Source: Brenneria nigrifluens DSM 30175 = ATCC 13028
Lineage (GTDB): Bacteria > Pseudomonadota > Gammaproteobacteria > Enterobacterales > Enterobacteriaceae
NCBI RefSeq assembly: GCF_005484965.1
Contig: NZ_CP034036.1
Coordinates: forward strand, 3,534,001 to 3,598,000
Length of the DNA: 64,000 nucleotides
Direction of reading: 5' to 3'
The notes under the pieces were generated by a model that saw nothing but the letters and a program-made list of their open reading frames with translations, made no database searches and was not told the origin of the DNA. The translations under genes were made by a program, and so were the position numbers. Shown piece after piece: positions 26,039 through 35,511 of this stretch. Each line of letters starts with the position of its first letter. Positions within the stretch are counted from its first letter, which is position 1.

Positions 26039-26418
26039 ATACAATATTACTCATTCACTATTCCCTTACCGAAAAGTTTTGTGATTTAATCATCACAAAT
26101 AGCGCGAAAAACCTCCTCTAATGTTCGCGAACCTTAGCGGCTCTTTTGCTATAGTTATATACAGTGCGGCGTAACCTGCATCGGTGCGCCATGCCATAGG
26201 CGTTACTTGTTTTGATTAAAACCAAAAGATATTCTGTGATATCGGGAGGTGCAAAAACCATTGCAGGCTAAATTGTGGTTGTCGAAATCCCAGACGTTGA
26301 AATCTTGCTTGTAGACACCATGATTGTAGAAGCATGGTCAAGACTATTCTCTTATGAGTTTTGTCAGTCTGCCTGTCTGCCAGGCGTTACTGAATAACGG
26401 CTTAACGGAGGGATTGAT
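26039..26418 (+). other. Long leader/promoter region of tomB-hha
   Basis: About 380 bp separate the family A repeat from tomB and contain no gene that could be supported. Near 26147 lies a TTTTGCTATAGTTATATACA promoter-like stretch, which would leave an mRNA leader of roughly 240 bases. A long leader here may host post-transcriptional control, but no specific element was recognised. Confidence 0.4.
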
Positions 26419-26787
26419 ATGGATGAGTACACACCCAAACATTATGATATTGCCCAACTCAGATTCTTATGTGAAAATCTATGCGATGAAAGCGTTGCAA
26501 CGTTAGGCGATAGCAGTCACTGCTGGGTCAATGACCCAACATCTGCGATCAACCTCCAGTTAAATGAACTTATTGAGCATATAGCTACATTTATTCTCAC
26601 ATTTAAAATAAAGTATCCTAATGAAAGCGAGCTTTCTCAGCAGGTTGAACAGTATTTAGATGATACCTACGTACTATTTAGCAACTACGGTATCAATGAT
26701 GCCGAGCTGCGCGGATGGCAGAAATCTAAAAAAAGATTATTCGGAATGTTCTCAGAAGGGAACATCTGTACGCCTGCTAAAACTTAA
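26419..26787 (+). CDS. tomB: Hha toxicity modulator / biofilm protein TomB
   Basis: The 122-residue TomB partners Hha; in E. coli it counteracts Hha toxicity, and the pair behaves as an oxygen-dependent antitoxin system using a conserved cysteine. The N-terminus MDEYTPKHYDIAQLRFLCEN is near-invariant, and HCWVNDPTSAINLQLNELIE and YVLFSNYGI are also conserved. AACGGAGG precedes the ATG. hha follows after 56 bp in the same direction. Confidence 0.95.
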   Translation: MDEYTPKHYDIAQLRFLCENLCDESVATLGDSSHCWVNDPTSAINLQLNELIEHIATFILTFKIKYPNESELSQQVEQYLDDTYVLFSNYGINDAELRGWQKSKKRLFGMFSEGNICTPAKT

Positions 26788-26843
26788 GCAATAATTTATC
26801 TTATATTTATTAACCACCAGGTACTGTTCGCATAAAGGCCAAC

Positions 26844-27047
26844 ATGAAAAAAATCGATTATTTGATGCGTTTGCGTAAATGCACAACCATTGACACGCTG
26901 GAACGCGTTATAGAGAAAAATAAGTATGAGCTCTCTAACGATGAACTGGAGATGTTCTATTCCGCAGCGGATCATCGTCTGGCAGAACTGACGATGAACA
27001 AACTTTATGATAAAGTCCCTACCGCTGTATGGAAATACGTCCGTTAA
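26844..27047 (+). CDS. hha: Haemolysin expression-modulating protein Hha
   Basis: A 67-residue nucleoid modulator that binds H-NS and StpA and strengthens silencing of transferred and virulence genes. It has the Hha/YmoA fold: [20 protein letters not shown], then the [20 protein letters not shown] core and a C-terminal [10 protein letters not shown]. It is in an operon with tomB and ends in a terminator. Confidence 0.97.
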   Translation: MKKIDYLMRLRKCTTIDTLERVIEKNKYELSNDELEMFYSAADHRLAELTMNKLYDKVPTAVWKYVR

Positions 27048-27092
27048 TTTTTGACGTAAAGCACATAACCACTGGTATAAAAAATACATTGC

Positions 27093-27120
27093 GCCGATAA
27101 CATTATCGGCCTTTGTTTTT
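27093..27120 (+). terminator. Rho-independent terminator of tomB-hha
   Basis: GCCGATAA-CA-TTATCGGC is followed by CTTTGTTTTT, 45 bp after the hha stop codon. Confidence 0.85.
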
Positions 27121-27254
27121 ATTGTCTTTTTAACGATTGAATAAAGCAAATTTGTAACAAACTGTATTTCTGATAAAAGAAATAATTAGAATACTGTTTT
27201 TTTATAAAGATTATTAAATCGATATATCTTATCCCCAATCAGCAATAAAACAGA

Positions 27255-27283
27255 TATACCCCAAATAAATCGAGTTGCAGGAA
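27255..27283 (+). repeat. Family A element, solitary left end
   Basis: TATACCCCAAATAAATCGAG followed by TTGCAGGAA is the left terminal repeat of family A without a matching right end. It lies just beyond the 3' end of 4.5S RNA (ffs), so it is a truncated relic. Confidence 0.6.
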
Positions 27284-27313
27284 TGGCTTGCAGAGTGAAT
27301 CGCGGGTAGAAAT

Positions 27314-27427
27314 TGGTGGAGGCCCTGCCAGCTACATCCCGGCACACACGTCTCCTGCTGCGGCTGCTTCCTTCCGGACCTGACCGAGTCCACAGGGTAG
27401 TGTTGCGGGAGAACCGACAGGGCCCCC
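27314..27427 (-). ncRNA. ffs: 4.5S RNA of the signal recognition particle
   Basis: The minus strand begins GGGGGCCCTGTCGGTTCTCC, carries the conserved tetraloop region GGTCAGGTCCGGAAGGAAGC (binding site of Ffh), and ends with GCCGGGATGTAGCTGGCAGG and the closing GCCTCCACC. The ends pair to form the long hairpin. Length is about 114 nt, as in E. coli. With Ffh it targets nascent membrane proteins to FtsY and SecYEG. One G-U or mismatch position distinguishes the closing stem (GGGCCTCC against GGGGGCCC). Confidence 0.95.
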
Positions 27428-27472
27428 ATTGACAGTGCCCCGCCAAACATTCGTTACAACGAAGCGACGGGC

Positions 27473-27501
27473 ATTATGGGTGATGGACAGGCCAATTGCA
27501 A
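27473..27501 (-). promoter_or_regulatory. Probable sigma-70 promoter of ffs
   Basis: On the minus strand TTGCAA (27496-27501) and CATAAT (27473-27478) are 17 bp apart. They would start a precursor with roughly 35-40 extra 5' bases, to be trimmed to the mature 5' end. Confidence 0.45.
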
Positions 27502-27586
27502 GCTAACGCCGTCTGAACGTTGTTTTCTTGCTCAGCCCGCTATGCCACTATAGGTTTTTACATCAATTGAATACAGGAATCCTTGG

Positions 27587-27907
27587 ATGACAGGGGAAAA
27601 TGACGCTTTTCGCCAACGCGTTTTTCAAATCGTGGCCGCTATTCCTTACGGGAAAGTGGCGACCTATGGCGATGTGGCGCTGCTGACCGGCTCTCCTCGG
27701 GCATCGAGACAGGTCGGCGGAGTACTAAAACGTTTGCCCGAGGACAGTAAACTCCCCTGGCACCGGGTGATAAACCGCAAAGGCGAGATATCGCTGGTCG
27801 GCGGCGACCATCAGCGCCAGAAATCAGCGTTACGGGCTGAAGGAGTGAGCTTTACCCGAGAGGGGAGAATCGATCTTGACAGGTTCCGTTGGCGGTACGC
27901 GCCGTAA
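27587..27907 (+). CDS. atl: Alkyltransferase-like protein (Atl)
   Basis: The 106-residue relative of O6-alkylguanine-DNA alkyltransferase has the acceptor cysteine replaced by tryptophan in PWHRVINRKGE (about residues 63-73). It binds O6-alkylguanine, flips the base and hands the lesion to nucleotide excision repair, without alkyl transfer. The DNA-binding motif GSPRASRQVGGVLKR is present. The E. coli gene is ybaZ. A single gene near ffs as in E. coli. Confidence 0.93.
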   Translation: MTGENDAFRQRVFQIVAAIPYGKVATYGDVALLTGSPRASRQVGGVLKRLPEDSKLPWHRVINRKGEISLVGGDHQRQKSALRAEGVSFTREGRIDLDRFRWRYAP

Positions 27908-27934
27908 AATCGCGGTGCGTACCGTTTGGATAAA

Positions 27935-28486
27935 TCACCAGGAGGATTGAACCGGTTGTGATGGCGTTATCGACGGCGGTTCCGACGACAATGGCGCCGA
28001 GTTGTGCGCAGGTAAAGGCACGGAAGGTACCGGTACCAGGACCAGATCGGCATTATTCACGCCATTGGTGATAACCGGTAAAACATTCTCCGTCACCAGC
28101 ACTACTCGGTTATCTATCGCCACGGCCGCGCTGAGTAAAATACGCGCTTTAGGTTGGATATCGGCCGGATTATACGGCAACACAAACTGGAAAGGCGCCT
28201 GTTTCCCCTCGGTACGAGTTACTCGCTGGGCAATCACTTTTGAAGGCGCATCCGCCAGCGACGCATCGGACACCGTCACCGTTACCACCGCATTAGCCGG
28301 TAAGGCGATGCGCTGACGAATATTCACCGTCCCGGTAACGGCCGGCTGAGATATGGTTGTATGCTGAGCGGAAGTGGAGGTTACCGGTGCGCCGGTATGA
28401 GGAGAAACGCCATAATCACTCTTCTCCGCACAGGCGGTCAACGCCATCGATACCATGATTCCACCTGCGATATGCCATAATTTCAT
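27935..28486 (-). CDS. ybaY: YbaY family lipoprotein
   Basis: A 183-residue lipoprotein. The signal peptide MKLWHIAGGIMVSMALTAC ends with the lipobox cysteine at 19. The central domain GTVNIRQRIALPANAVVTVT, then SDASLADAPSKVIAQ and FQFVLPYNPADIQPKARILL, aligns with E. coli YbaY and the type III pilotin-like fold. The C-terminal tail is rich in Pro, Ser and Val. The function is poorly known. It is divergent from tesB and convergent with atl. Confidence 0.92.
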   Translation of the reverse strand: MKLWHIAGGIMVSMALTACAEKSDYGVSPHTGAPVTSTSAQHTTISQPAVTGTVNIRQRIALPANAVVTVTVSDASLADAPSKVIAQRVTRTEGKQAPFQFVLPYNPADIQPKARILLSAAVAIDNRVVLVTENVLPVITNGVNNADLVLVPVPSVPLPAHNSAPLSSEPPSITPSQPVQSSW

Positions 28487-28803
28487 GCGATCAGTCTCCT
28501 TTTATTATTGTCGGAATGCCGGTATCAAAGAAACCGACTTCGCTATACCCAATATACCCGTCATACTTCAGGGTGCGGGAAGACAGCAATCAAATACCCC
28601 CCCAGTGACCGGGAACACACCTGCAACCTGAAAAATAAAGGGTATAAGTAGTATGGGTTACTTAATAGAATAATGATGGTACAAAATTCTGATATTTTCC
28701 TGGTTTATGATTTAAATTACTTATATCAACCCGTTAGCCCCCATTTAAAATGCGTAATGGGTTTTCACTTTCTAAATAACGTGTAACCAATGAGGCCGAC
28801 AGT
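28487..28803. other. Divergent promoter region of ybaY and tesB
   Basis: A 317-bp gap with a family A repeat (28553-28646) between the two start codons. The rest is AT-rich towards tesB. No conserved operator was recognised. Confidence 0.5.
28553..28646. mobile_element. Family A miniature element, short copy
   Basis: TATACCCGTCATACTTCAGG at the left and CCTGAAAAATAAAGGGTATA at the right are inverted relatives of the family A ends. The copy is only 94 bp because the interior is reduced. Its position inside the ybaY-tesB divergent region means it could change the spacing of either promoter. Confidence 0.7.
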
Positions 28804-29673
28804 ATGAGCCAGGCATTAAAAAACCTTCTCGACCTCCTTAATCTGGAAAAAATCGAGGAAGGATTATTCCGGGGACAAAGCGATGATTTAGGACTGCGCC
28901 AGGTCTTTGGCGGACAAGTGGTGAGCCAGTCGCTGTCAGCGGCCAAACAGACCGTGCCGACGGAGCGCGGCATCCATTCATTTCACAGCTACTTTCTGTT
29001 ACCGGGCGATAGCCGCAAACCCATTATTTATGATGTGGAAAATCTGCGCGACGGCAATAGTTTCAGCGCGCGCCGGGTCAACGCCATCCAGAATGGCAAG
29101 CCGATTTTCTATATGACGGCCTCATTCCAGAGCCATGAAGAGGGCTTAGAACATCAAAATGTGATGCCGGTGGTTACCCCGCCGGAAGAGCTCAGATCGG
29201 AGCAGGATATTGCTCAAAGCATGGCGCACCTGCTGCCGCCGCAGTTTCGTGATAAGTTCACCCAGCCGAGAGCCATTGAGATGCGCCCGGTAAAATTTCA
29301 TAACCCGCTGCAAGGAAAAGTGGAAGAACCGATACGACATGTCTGGTGCCGCGCCAACGGCCCGTTGCCGGACGATGAACGCGTGCATCAATATCTGCTT
29401 GGCTATACATCCGACTGCAATTTTCTGTTAACCGCATTACAGCCGCACGGCATCGCCTTTCTCGAACCGGGTATTCAGGTTGCCACCATCGATCACTCGA
29501 TGTGGTTTCATCGCCCATGCCGTCTCGATGACTGGCTGCTGTATAGCGTGGAAAGCACTTCCGCCTCGGGAGCCCGGGGGTTTGTGCGCGGACAGTTTTA
29601 TACCCGTGAAGGCGTACTGGTCGCTTCCAGCGTACAGGAAGGCGTTATGCGCCGCCTCTCCGCGGGCAAATAG
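28804..29673 (+). CDS. tesB: Acyl-CoA thioesterase II
   Basis: Hydrolyses medium- and long-chain acyl-CoA to free fatty acid and CoA in the cytoplasm. The 289-residue protein (286 in E. coli) has a double hotdog fold. Conserved parts are [44 protein letters not shown], the second-domain [10 protein letters not shown] near the catalytic Asp, [19 protein letters not shown], and the C-terminal SVQEGVMR with the catalytic Gln. The stop codon is immediately followed by a family C repeat array, which would form the 3' UTR of its mRNA. Confidence 0.96.
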   Translation: MSQALKNLLDLLNLEKIEEGLFRGQSDDLGLRQVFGGQVVSQSLSAAKQTVPTERGIHSFHSYFLLPGDSRKPIIYDVENLRDGNSFSARRVNAIQNGKPIFYMTASFQSHEEGLEHQNVMPVVTPPEELRSEQDIAQSMAHLLPPQFRDKFTQPRAIEMRPVKFHNPLQGKVEEPIRHVWCRANGPLPDDERVHQYLLGYTSDCNFLLTALQPHGIAFLEPGIQVATIDHSMWFHRPCRLDDWLLYSVESTSASGARGFVRGQFYTREGVLVASSVQEGVMRRLSAGK

Positions 29674-29831
29674 GACAGCCCGTCATAAAAAATCGCCGGG
29701 AGCGATTTTCAACGTCGTTTGCGACGGCCCGTAGGGTGACGGGCAGGACAGCCCGTCATAAAAAATCGCCGGGAGCGATTTTCAACGTCGTTTGCGACGG
29801 CCCGTAGGGTGACGGGCAGGACAGCCCGTCA
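29672..29831 (+). repeat. Family C three-hairpin element, tandem pair plus partial copy
   Basis: A partial copy (right arm of hairpin 3) starts at the tesB stop codon, then two full units follow at 29689-29758 and 29762-29831, a 73-bp period. Each unit is AAAATCGC-CGGGA-GCGATTTT, CGTCGT-TT-GCGACG, a 10-base linker GCCCGTAGGG, and TGACGGGC-AGGACA-GCCCGTCA. Compared with 9399, both arms of hairpins 1 and 3 changed together. It lies in the tesB 3' UTR in the GGA-bearing orientation. Confidence 0.85.
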
Positions 29832-29832
29832 T

Positions 29833-29867
29833 AAAAAACAGGGCGCGGAGATTATCCTGCGCCCTGC
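29833..29867 (-). terminator. Rho-independent terminator of glnK-amtB
   Basis: On the minus strand CAGGGCGC and GCGCCCTG form the stem of a hairpin with an ~11-base loop region, followed by TTTTTT. It lies 24 bp after the amtB stop and abuts the family C array. Confidence 0.8.
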
Positions 29868-29890
29868 CGATCAATATATATTCACACTAC

Positions 29891-31183
29891 TTACTGGTTG
29901 TAAGCATTCTCGCCATGGCTGTTGACGTCCAGACCTTCGCGCTCCTGCTCTTCCGGTACGCGCAGTCCAACAACCAGATCGGCCACTTTGAAAGCGATGA
30001 AAGCCGCCACGCCGGACCATACGAAGCAGACAATAACGCTGAACAGCTGTACCCAAACCTGGTGAGCCATGGTCACGCCTTCCGCATACCCCGTCCCCCC
30101 CAGAGAAGCGGAGCTGAATACGCCGGTCAGAATACAACCTACGATACCGCAGACGCCGTGAACGCCGAACACATCGCAGGGGTCATCAACGCGCAGCCAT
30201 CTTTTCAGTACGGTTACGCCCCACAGGCCGGCAAAACCACCGGCCAGGCCAATAATCAACGCCCCGCCGACGCCCACCGTCCCTGCGGCAGGAGTAATGG
30301 CGACCAGGCCGGCGATACAGCCCGAACAGGCACCCAGCAGCGAAGGCTTACCGCGAACCAGCCACTCGCCGGCAACCCATGCCAGGATCGCCGCGGCGGT
30401 CGCCACCACCGTATTCAGGAAAGCCAGACCGGCAATCTCATTTGCCGCACCGGCGGAACCGGCGTTAAAGCCGAACCAACCGATATACAGGATCGCCGTA
30501 CCGATAAACACCATCGGCAGATTGTGCGGCTTCAGCGCTTCTTTACCGAAACCGGCACGTTTGCCCAACAGGTAGGCGCCGACCAGACCGGCAACCGCGG
30601 CGTTGATATGCACCACCGTACCGCCGGCGAAGTCCAGCGCGCCGTCAGCGGCCAGATAGCCGCCGCCCCACACCATATGGGTCATCGGCAGGTAAGAGAA
30701 CGTCAGCCACAGCGCGACGAAGATCAGCACCGCGGAAAAACGGATACGCTCGGCGATGGCTCCCACAATCAGCGCCACGGTGATGCAGGCGAAAGAAGCC
30801 TGATAAGCCACATGCACGTACTGATAAAATGTACCGGTAATCGAATCAACGGCAATTCCCTTCAGCAGGAAGTTGGCAAAACCGCCGAAGAAAGCGTTAC
30901 CTTCGCTAAAGGCCAGGCTATAGCCGTAGACGACCCATAAAATACACACCAGTGCAAAAGAAATTATTACCTGTGACAGCATGGAAAGGACGTTCTTGGC
31001 GCGAATCAAACCGCCATAAAACAGCGCGATTCCAGGTATAGTCATAAAAAGTACCAGCGCGGTACAAATCATAATAAAAGCATTATCCGCTTTATCGATC
31101 GTTGGTGCCGCGGCCATCGCCCAAGACGGGAGCAAAGCAGCCACACCAAGACCCAATGAGGAGACAAGTTTTTTCATTTTCAT
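29891..31183 (-). CDS. amtB: Ammonium transporter AmtB
   Basis: Trimeric inner-membrane ammonium channel gated by GlnK. The 430-residue protein (428 in E. coli) has a cleaved signal peptide (about 1-24, LPSWAMAAAP), 11 membrane helices and the twin pore histidines in DFAGGTVVHINAAV and DVFGVHGVCGIVG. MTIPGIALFYGGLIRAKN is the ammonium-site region. The charged cytoplasmic C-terminus (LRVPEEQEREGLDVNSHGEN) contacts GlnK. It is second in the glnK-amtB operon, 30 bp after glnK. Confidence 0.97.
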   Translation of the reverse strand: MKMKKLVSSLGLGVAALLPSWAMAAAPTIDKADNAFIMICTALVLFMTIPGIALFYGGLIRAKNVLSMLSQVIISFALVCILWVVYGYSLAFSEGNAFFGGFANFLLKGIAVDSITGTFYQYVHVAYQASFACITVALIVGAIAERIRFSAVLIFVALWLTFSYLPMTHMVWGGGYLAADGALDFAGGTVVHINAAVAGLVGAYLLGKRAGFGKEALKPHNLPMVFIGTAILYIGWFGFNAGSAGAANEIAGLAFLNTVVATAAAILAWVAGEWLVRGKPSLLGACSGCIAGLVAITPAAGTVGVGGALIIGLAGGFAGLWGVTVLKRWLRVDDPCDVFGVHGVCGIVGCILTGVFSSASLGGTGYAEGVTMAHQVWVQLFSVIVCFVWSGVAAFIAFKVADLVVGLRVPEEQEREGLDVNSHGENAYNQ

Positions 31184-31213
31184 CCATCCCTATTTACGCA
31201 TCTAAGCCAGGTG

Positions 31214-31552
31214 TTAAAGTGCGGCTTCGTCAGTTTCGCCAGTACGAATACGAATAACCCTTTGTAACTCAGCAACAAAAATCTTACCGTCACCAATTTT
31301 TCCGGTATAGGCCGCTTTGCTGATGACATCAATGACTTCGTCCAGTTGATCATCGGCAATCGCAATATCGATTTTCACTTTCGGCAAAAAATTAACGCTG
31401 TATTCCGCACCGCGATACAGCTCGGCATGCCCTTTCTGACGTCCAAACCCCTTCACTTCAGTGACGGTAAGTCCCTGAATGCCAATGGAAGACAAGGCCT
31501 CACGCACATCCTCCAGCTTGAATGGTTTTATCACCACAGTAACCAGTTTCAT
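31214..31552 (-). CDS. glnK: Nitrogen regulatory PII protein GlnK
   Basis: A 112-residue PII protein that blocks AmtB when nitrogen is plentiful. The T-loop GFGRQKGHAELYRGAEYSVN contains Tyr51, the uridylylation site. TGKIGDGKIFV is the ATP-binding B-loop. It is first gene of the glnK-amtB operon, under a sigma-54 promoter with an NtrC enhancer upstream. Confidence 0.97.
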   Translation of the reverse strand: MKLVTVVIKPFKLEDVREALSSIGIQGLTVTEVKGFGRQKGHAELYRGAEYSVNFLPKVKIDIAIADDQLDEVIDVISKAAYTGKIGDGKIFVAELQRVIRIRTGETDEAAL

Positions 31553-31642
31553 TCATCATCCCCCTAACCGTTAAGTTCAGGCTTTCGCCCGCCGCTATCT
31601 CGGATTACTCTCATTTCGGATTATCTTCACGCGCTAAATAAA

Positions 31643-31657
31643 GCAAAGGGTGTGCCA
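31643..31657 (-). promoter_or_regulatory. Sigma-54 promoter of glnK-amtB
   Basis: The minus strand reads TGGCACACCCTTTGC, matching the RpoN consensus TGGCAC-N5-TTGC. It lies 91 bp before the glnK start. Nitrogen-limited expression through NtrC is expected. Confidence 0.9.
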
Positions 31658-31734
31658 TAAATGATTTATCCCATGGATATCAGCGCAAAGAACGCGGTTC
31701 AGGTCGGTTAACCGGGTGAAAAATCATCTATGGG

Positions 31735-31784
31735 GAAAAAAAACCAAAAAAGCGGGGCGCGCAACGCACCAATATAGTGCATTG
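31735..31784 (-). terminator. mdlB terminator that also contains an NtrC enhancer site
   Basis: On the minus strand CGCGCAATGCAC-TATATTG-GTGCGTTGCGCG forms a 12-bp stem with one mismatch, followed by CCCCGC and T-runs. Within it, GCACTATATTGGTGC (31766-31780) is the classic NtrC site and is the same as the strong site upstream of E. coli glnA. It lies about 110 bp upstream of the sigma-54 promoter, a normal enhancer distance. One sequence thus serves as an RNA hairpin and a DNA enhancer. Confidence 0.75.
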
Positions 31785-31891
31785 CGCGTAATTTCAGTGC
31801 ATGAAGACGAAAAACCGCATGAATATGCTTGGTGATGGTGCGAAGCAACCGGCTGCCTCTGCTTTTCGCTTGTGCTTATGAGTGCATCCGG

Positions 31892-33673
31892 TCACGGTAC
31901 AACCACGGACTCATTAGTCAGCGTAACCGCCAGTTCTTCTCCCGCCAGCTGCAGCTGATACATCTGATAATAACGCCCCTGCCGACGCAGCAACTGCTCA
32001 TGGGTGCCCCGTTCGACGATCTGTCCGTGGTGGAGCACCATAATGGCGTCGGCCTCAACGATCGTCGATAGCCGGTGAGCGATGACGATCAGCGTCGTTT
32101 GGTCGCGGATAATGCTCAGCGCTTTCTGCACCGCCTGTTCCGTACCGGAATCAATATTCGCCGTGGCTTCATCCAATATCAGGATCCTGGGGGTTTGCAC
32201 CAGCACTCTGGCGATCGCCAGTAGCTGCTTCTGCCCGGCGGACAAAGTGTTTCCCTGCTCCCCAATGCGGGTATGCAGCCCCTCGGGGAACGAACGCACC
32301 AATTCGGATAGCTGCACAATATCAAGCACCCGCCATACTTCCTCTTCGCCGATATCGCGGCCCAGTGTGACGTTGGTATACATGGATTCGGCCAGCACCA
32401 CCGGATCCTGCTGCACCATGGCGACATTCTGGCGCAATACCTGATGCGACAAGGTTTGCAGCGGACGTCCATCCAGACGAATTTCGCCTTTATCCGGCGA
32501 ATAATACCCCATCAGCAGATTGGCCAGGGTGCTTTTGCCGCTGCCGGTATGCCCTACCAGCGCCACGAACCCCCGCGCGGGGATAGTCAGGGAAATATGT
32601 TGCAAGACGTTTTTGCCGCTACCATAAGAGAAGGAGACGTCGTCGATCTCCACGCCCCCCTGAGTAAGCATACGCCCATCGCCGCCGTAGCCTTGCTTCA
32701 CGCCGTCCATCAGCTCAAAGATGCGCTCGCCGGCCACCACCGCCTGCTGCAGCATGGACTGCTGAGTGGTCAGTTCAATTAGCGGTTCATTTAGACGCCC
32801 CAGGTAATTGATAAACGCATACAGCACGCCGACGCCGACCGATCCCACGGCGCTAAAACCAAATTGCAGTAACAGACCGCATAGCACCATGGCGGAAAAC
32901 AGGCTGAGCAACGGGCGTAACAGGAACCCGTCAAGGCGCAGCGTCTGCATGCGCGCCCGATAATGCTCCCGGCTGGCGCCGCCCAGCCGTTCGCCAAATC
33001 GGGCCTGCTGGCGAAATTGCTGAATCACGCCCATGCCGTTGATAACTTCATTGAAGCCGTCGTTGATATCCGCCAGATGGCTGCGTACCCGACGCACAAT
33101 CGGCGTACTGTAACGCTGATAGATCAGCATAACGATCAGCACCGCCGGGAAAATAGTCAGGGCCACCAGCGCCATCCGCCAATCCAGGCTGAACATCGCC
33201 ACCAGCATGGCGCTAATCAGCGCCGCGCTGCGCAAGGCCGTCGACACCACCATGACGTAAAGATCCTTCACCACCTCGGTGTCGTTGGTGACGCGCGATA
33301 TCAGCTGACCTACCGGCTGGGTATCAAAAGTACTGAGCGGCTGACGCAACGCCGCATCCATAACGTCGATACGCAGCTGCTGCACCACCCCGACCGCCAC
33401 CCGGTTAAACAATAGCCGCTGGAAATAGTGCAGCGCCGCCGCCAAAATCTGCAACAGCAGATAAGCCGAGGCCAGTCCCGCCGCCAACGCCAGCGGAAAC
33501 TCCCCCTGCGCCACCAGATGGTCGATGAAGTAACTCACCAAAACCGGGCCGGAAACCTCGGCGGCGGCGGCCACCCAGAGCATCACGACGCCCTGCGCCA
33601 ACGGCTTGCGCCACGGTGAGCCATAGGCCAGCAGCCGTTTTAACGTCGGCCAGAGCTTGCGCGGGCTATTCAT
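31892..33673 (-). CDS. mdlB: Multidrug-resistance-like ABC exporter subunit MdlB
   Basis: The 593-residue half-transporter matches E. coli MdlB in length. Six membrane helices (about 1-320) precede an ATPase domain with Walker [10 protein letters not shown], signature [15 protein letters not shown] (non-canonical LSAGQ for LSGGQ) and Walker [13 protein letters not shown]. It likely pairs with MdlA. The start at 33673 overlaps the mdlA end by 8 bases and gives [20 protein letters not shown], the family N-terminus. The substrate is unknown. Confidence 0.93.
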   Translation of the reverse strand: MNSPRKLWPTLKRLLAYGSPWRKPLAQGVVMLWVAAAAEVSGPVLVSYFIDHLVAQGEFPLALAAGLASAYLLLQILAAALHYFQRLLFNRVAVGVVQQLRIDVMDAALRQPLSTFDTQPVGQLISRVTNDTEVVKDLYVMVVSTALRSAALISAMLVAMFSLDWRMALVALTIFPAVLIVMLIYQRYSTPIVRRVRSHLADINDGFNEVINGMGVIQQFRQQARFGERLGGASREHYRARMQTLRLDGFLLRPLLSLFSAMVLCGLLLQFGFSAVGSVGVGVLYAFINYLGRLNEPLIELTTQQSMLQQAVVAGERIFELMDGVKQGYGGDGRMLTQGGVEIDDVSFSYGSGKNVLQHISLTIPARGFVALVGHTGSGKSTLANLLMGYYSPDKGEIRLDGRPLQTLSHQVLRQNVAMVQQDPVVLAESMYTNVTLGRDIGEEEVWRVLDIVQLSELVRSFPEGLHTRIGEQGNTLSAGQKQLLAIARVLVQTPRILILDEATANIDSGTEQAVQKALSIIRDQTTLIVIAHRLSTIVEADAIMVLHHGQIVERGTHEQLLRRQGRYYQMYQLQLAGEELAVTLTNESVVVP

Positions 33674-35435
33674 CCTTTTCCCCTTCGGCCGGCGACGCGT
33701 CATCCAGCGCGGCTTCCAACTGTTGATAACGGTACATATCCCGATACCAGCCGGATTGCGCCACCAGCTCGCGATGGCCGCCGCGCTGGATGGCATGTCC
33801 GTGCTGCAGGACCAGGATCTCGTCCGCCTCCGTTAACGCGGAGAGCCGATGGGCGCTGATAATCAACGTTCGCTGTCCGCCCCACTGCTTAAGATTGCGC
33901 AGAATGCGATGCTCCGTTCGCCCGTCAACGGCGGACAAGGCGTCATCCAGAATCAGAATTTCCGCGTCAAGCAACAGCGCCCGGGCGATGGCGATACGCT
34001 GCTTCTGACCGCCGGACAGCATAACGCCGCGCTCCCCCACTTCGGTGTCATATCCCTGCGGCAAGCGCAGAATATCCTCGTGCACGCTGGCAAGCCGGGC
34101 GGCCTGCTCTATCTGCTGCCGGGTAGCGTCGGGCCGTCCCAGGGCGATATTGCGGGCGGCGGTATCGGAAAACAGGAAAGGGGTTTGCCCCACGACGGCA
34201 AAACGGTGACGCAGTTCATCCAGCTGAATGTGCGACAAGGGGAGGTTGTGATAGCGAATATCCCCCGACTCAATATCGAAGTGGCGAAGAATAAGCGCCA
34301 GCAGCGTACTTTTGCCGGAACCGGTAGGCCCGCACAGCCCCAGCACCTTCCCCGGCTTGAGCGTAAAGCGCAGATCTTTCAGTACCCCGCGCGGACTCTC
34401 AGGGTAATGAAACGCATCAATATTAACCTCTAGCGCGCCACGCTCGGCCGGCAAAGATTGCGTGCCGTCCCTCACGACTGGCTCCTCCGCCAACAGTTGG
34501 CGAATACGGCCATACGCGGCGCTTCCGCGCTCGACGATATTGAACATCCAGGCCAACGCCAGCATCGGCCATATCATCAACCCAAGGTACATAACAAAAC
34601 TGGTCAATGTCCCCAACGTCAACGAACCGTTGATCACCATCCAACTGCCGCCGCCGATGGCCAGCATATGCGACAACCCGATGGCGATGTAAATGGTGGG
34701 GTCAAAACGCGCATCAACCCGGGCGACGTACATATTTTTGGCGCCCGCATCCGCCGCAACCTGCGCAAAACGCGCCGACTGATAGTCTTCCAGACCAAAC
34801 GATTTAATCATTCGAATGCTGGTCAGTCCTTCCTGGGCCTGATCGTTCAGCGAGGAAAATGCCGCCTGAGCCAATCTAAAACGCTGGTGCAGCTGCGTAC
34901 CATAATGTTTGATAATCAGCGCCATAACCGGCATCGGCAGCAGCGCCAGCAACGTCAGTTGCCAGCTTATCTGGGTACACATGACCACCAGCACGGCGCA
35001 CCCCATCACCAGTGAATCGACCAGCGTCAGCACCCCTTCGCCGGCGGCGAACACCACGCGGTCCACATCATTGGTGGCGCGGGCCATCAAATCGCCGGTA
35101 CGGTGGCGTAAATAGAAAGCGGGATGCTGACGGCTGAGCTGACGATAAAAATCTTCGCGCAGTTCGACCGCCAATTGATAGGCCGCGCCAAACAGCAACA
35201 CCCGCCAGACGCACCGCAGCAGATAAACCATCACCGCGGTCAGCAGCATAACGCCGATCCACTGCATCATCTCGGCCGTGGGCATATTGCGTTGCGTGAC
35301 GCCATCGACCACCACGCCAACCAGTCTGGGAGGGAGCAGTTGCAAAACAGCAATCACGATTAGCAATGCCACCGCGCCGATATAGCGCCGCCATTCACGA
35401 CGAAAAAACCAGCCTAGTTGAGCAAACAGTCTCAC
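33666..35435 (-). CDS. mdlA: Multidrug-resistance-like ABC exporter subunit MdlA
   Basis: The 589-residue half-transporter (590 in E. coli) has six helices and an ATPase domain with Walker [10 protein letters not shown], signature [17 protein letters not shown] and Walker [14 protein letters not shown]. MdlA and MdlB genes overlap, so a heterodimer is expected, with MdlB carrying the altered signature. It is transcribed towards mdlB, with decR upstream in the same direction across a 76-bp gap. Confidence 0.93.
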   Translation of the reverse strand: MRLFAQLGWFFRREWRRYIGAVALLIVIAVLQLLPPRLVGVVVDGVTQRNMPTAEMMQWIGVMLLTAVMVYLLRCVWRVLLFGAAYQLAVELREDFYRQLSRQHPAFYLRHRTGDLMARATNDVDRVVFAAGEGVLTLVDSLVMGCAVLVVMCTQISWQLTLLALLPMPVMALIIKHYGTQLHQRFRLAQAAFSSLNDQAQEGLTSIRMIKSFGLEDYQSARFAQVAADAGAKNMYVARVDARFDPTIYIAIGLSHMLAIGGGSWMVINGSLTLGTLTSFVMYLGLMIWPMLALAWMFNIVERGSAAYGRIRQLLAEEPVVRDGTQSLPAERGALEVNIDAFHYPESPRGVLKDLRFTLKPGKVLGLCGPTGSGKSTLLALILRHFDIESGDIRYHNLPLSHIQLDELRHRFAVVGQTPFLFSDTAARNIALGRPDATRQQIEQAARLASVHEDILRLPQGYDTEVGERGVMLSGGQKQRIAIARALLLDAEILILDDALSAVDGRTEHRILRNLKQWGGQRTLIISAHRLSALTEADEILVLQHGHAIQRGGHRELVAQSGWYRDMYRYQQLEAALDDASPAEGEKDE

Positions 35436-35511
35436 GCAGTTTTGATTCCAATATTCAGAGGGGTGAATGAACCCGGAAAAATGATTATACAGAAAGCCGA
35501 TGGTTGATGAA

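Larger units (their letters stand above)
31553..31891. other. Control region between mdlB and glnK
   Basis: A 339-bp stretch between the end of mdlB and glnK. It holds the mdlB terminator overlapping an NtrC site (31735-31784) and the sigma-54 promoter (31643-31657). No coding sequence is seen. Confidence 0.7.

Noticed and set aside
31892..31920. Longer N-terminal extensions for mdlB (start 33796), hemH (7157), apt (18680) and bolA (48625)
   Set aside because: Upstream codons do not match family N-termini; internal starts give family length, and those of hemH and bolA also have visible ribosome-binding sites.
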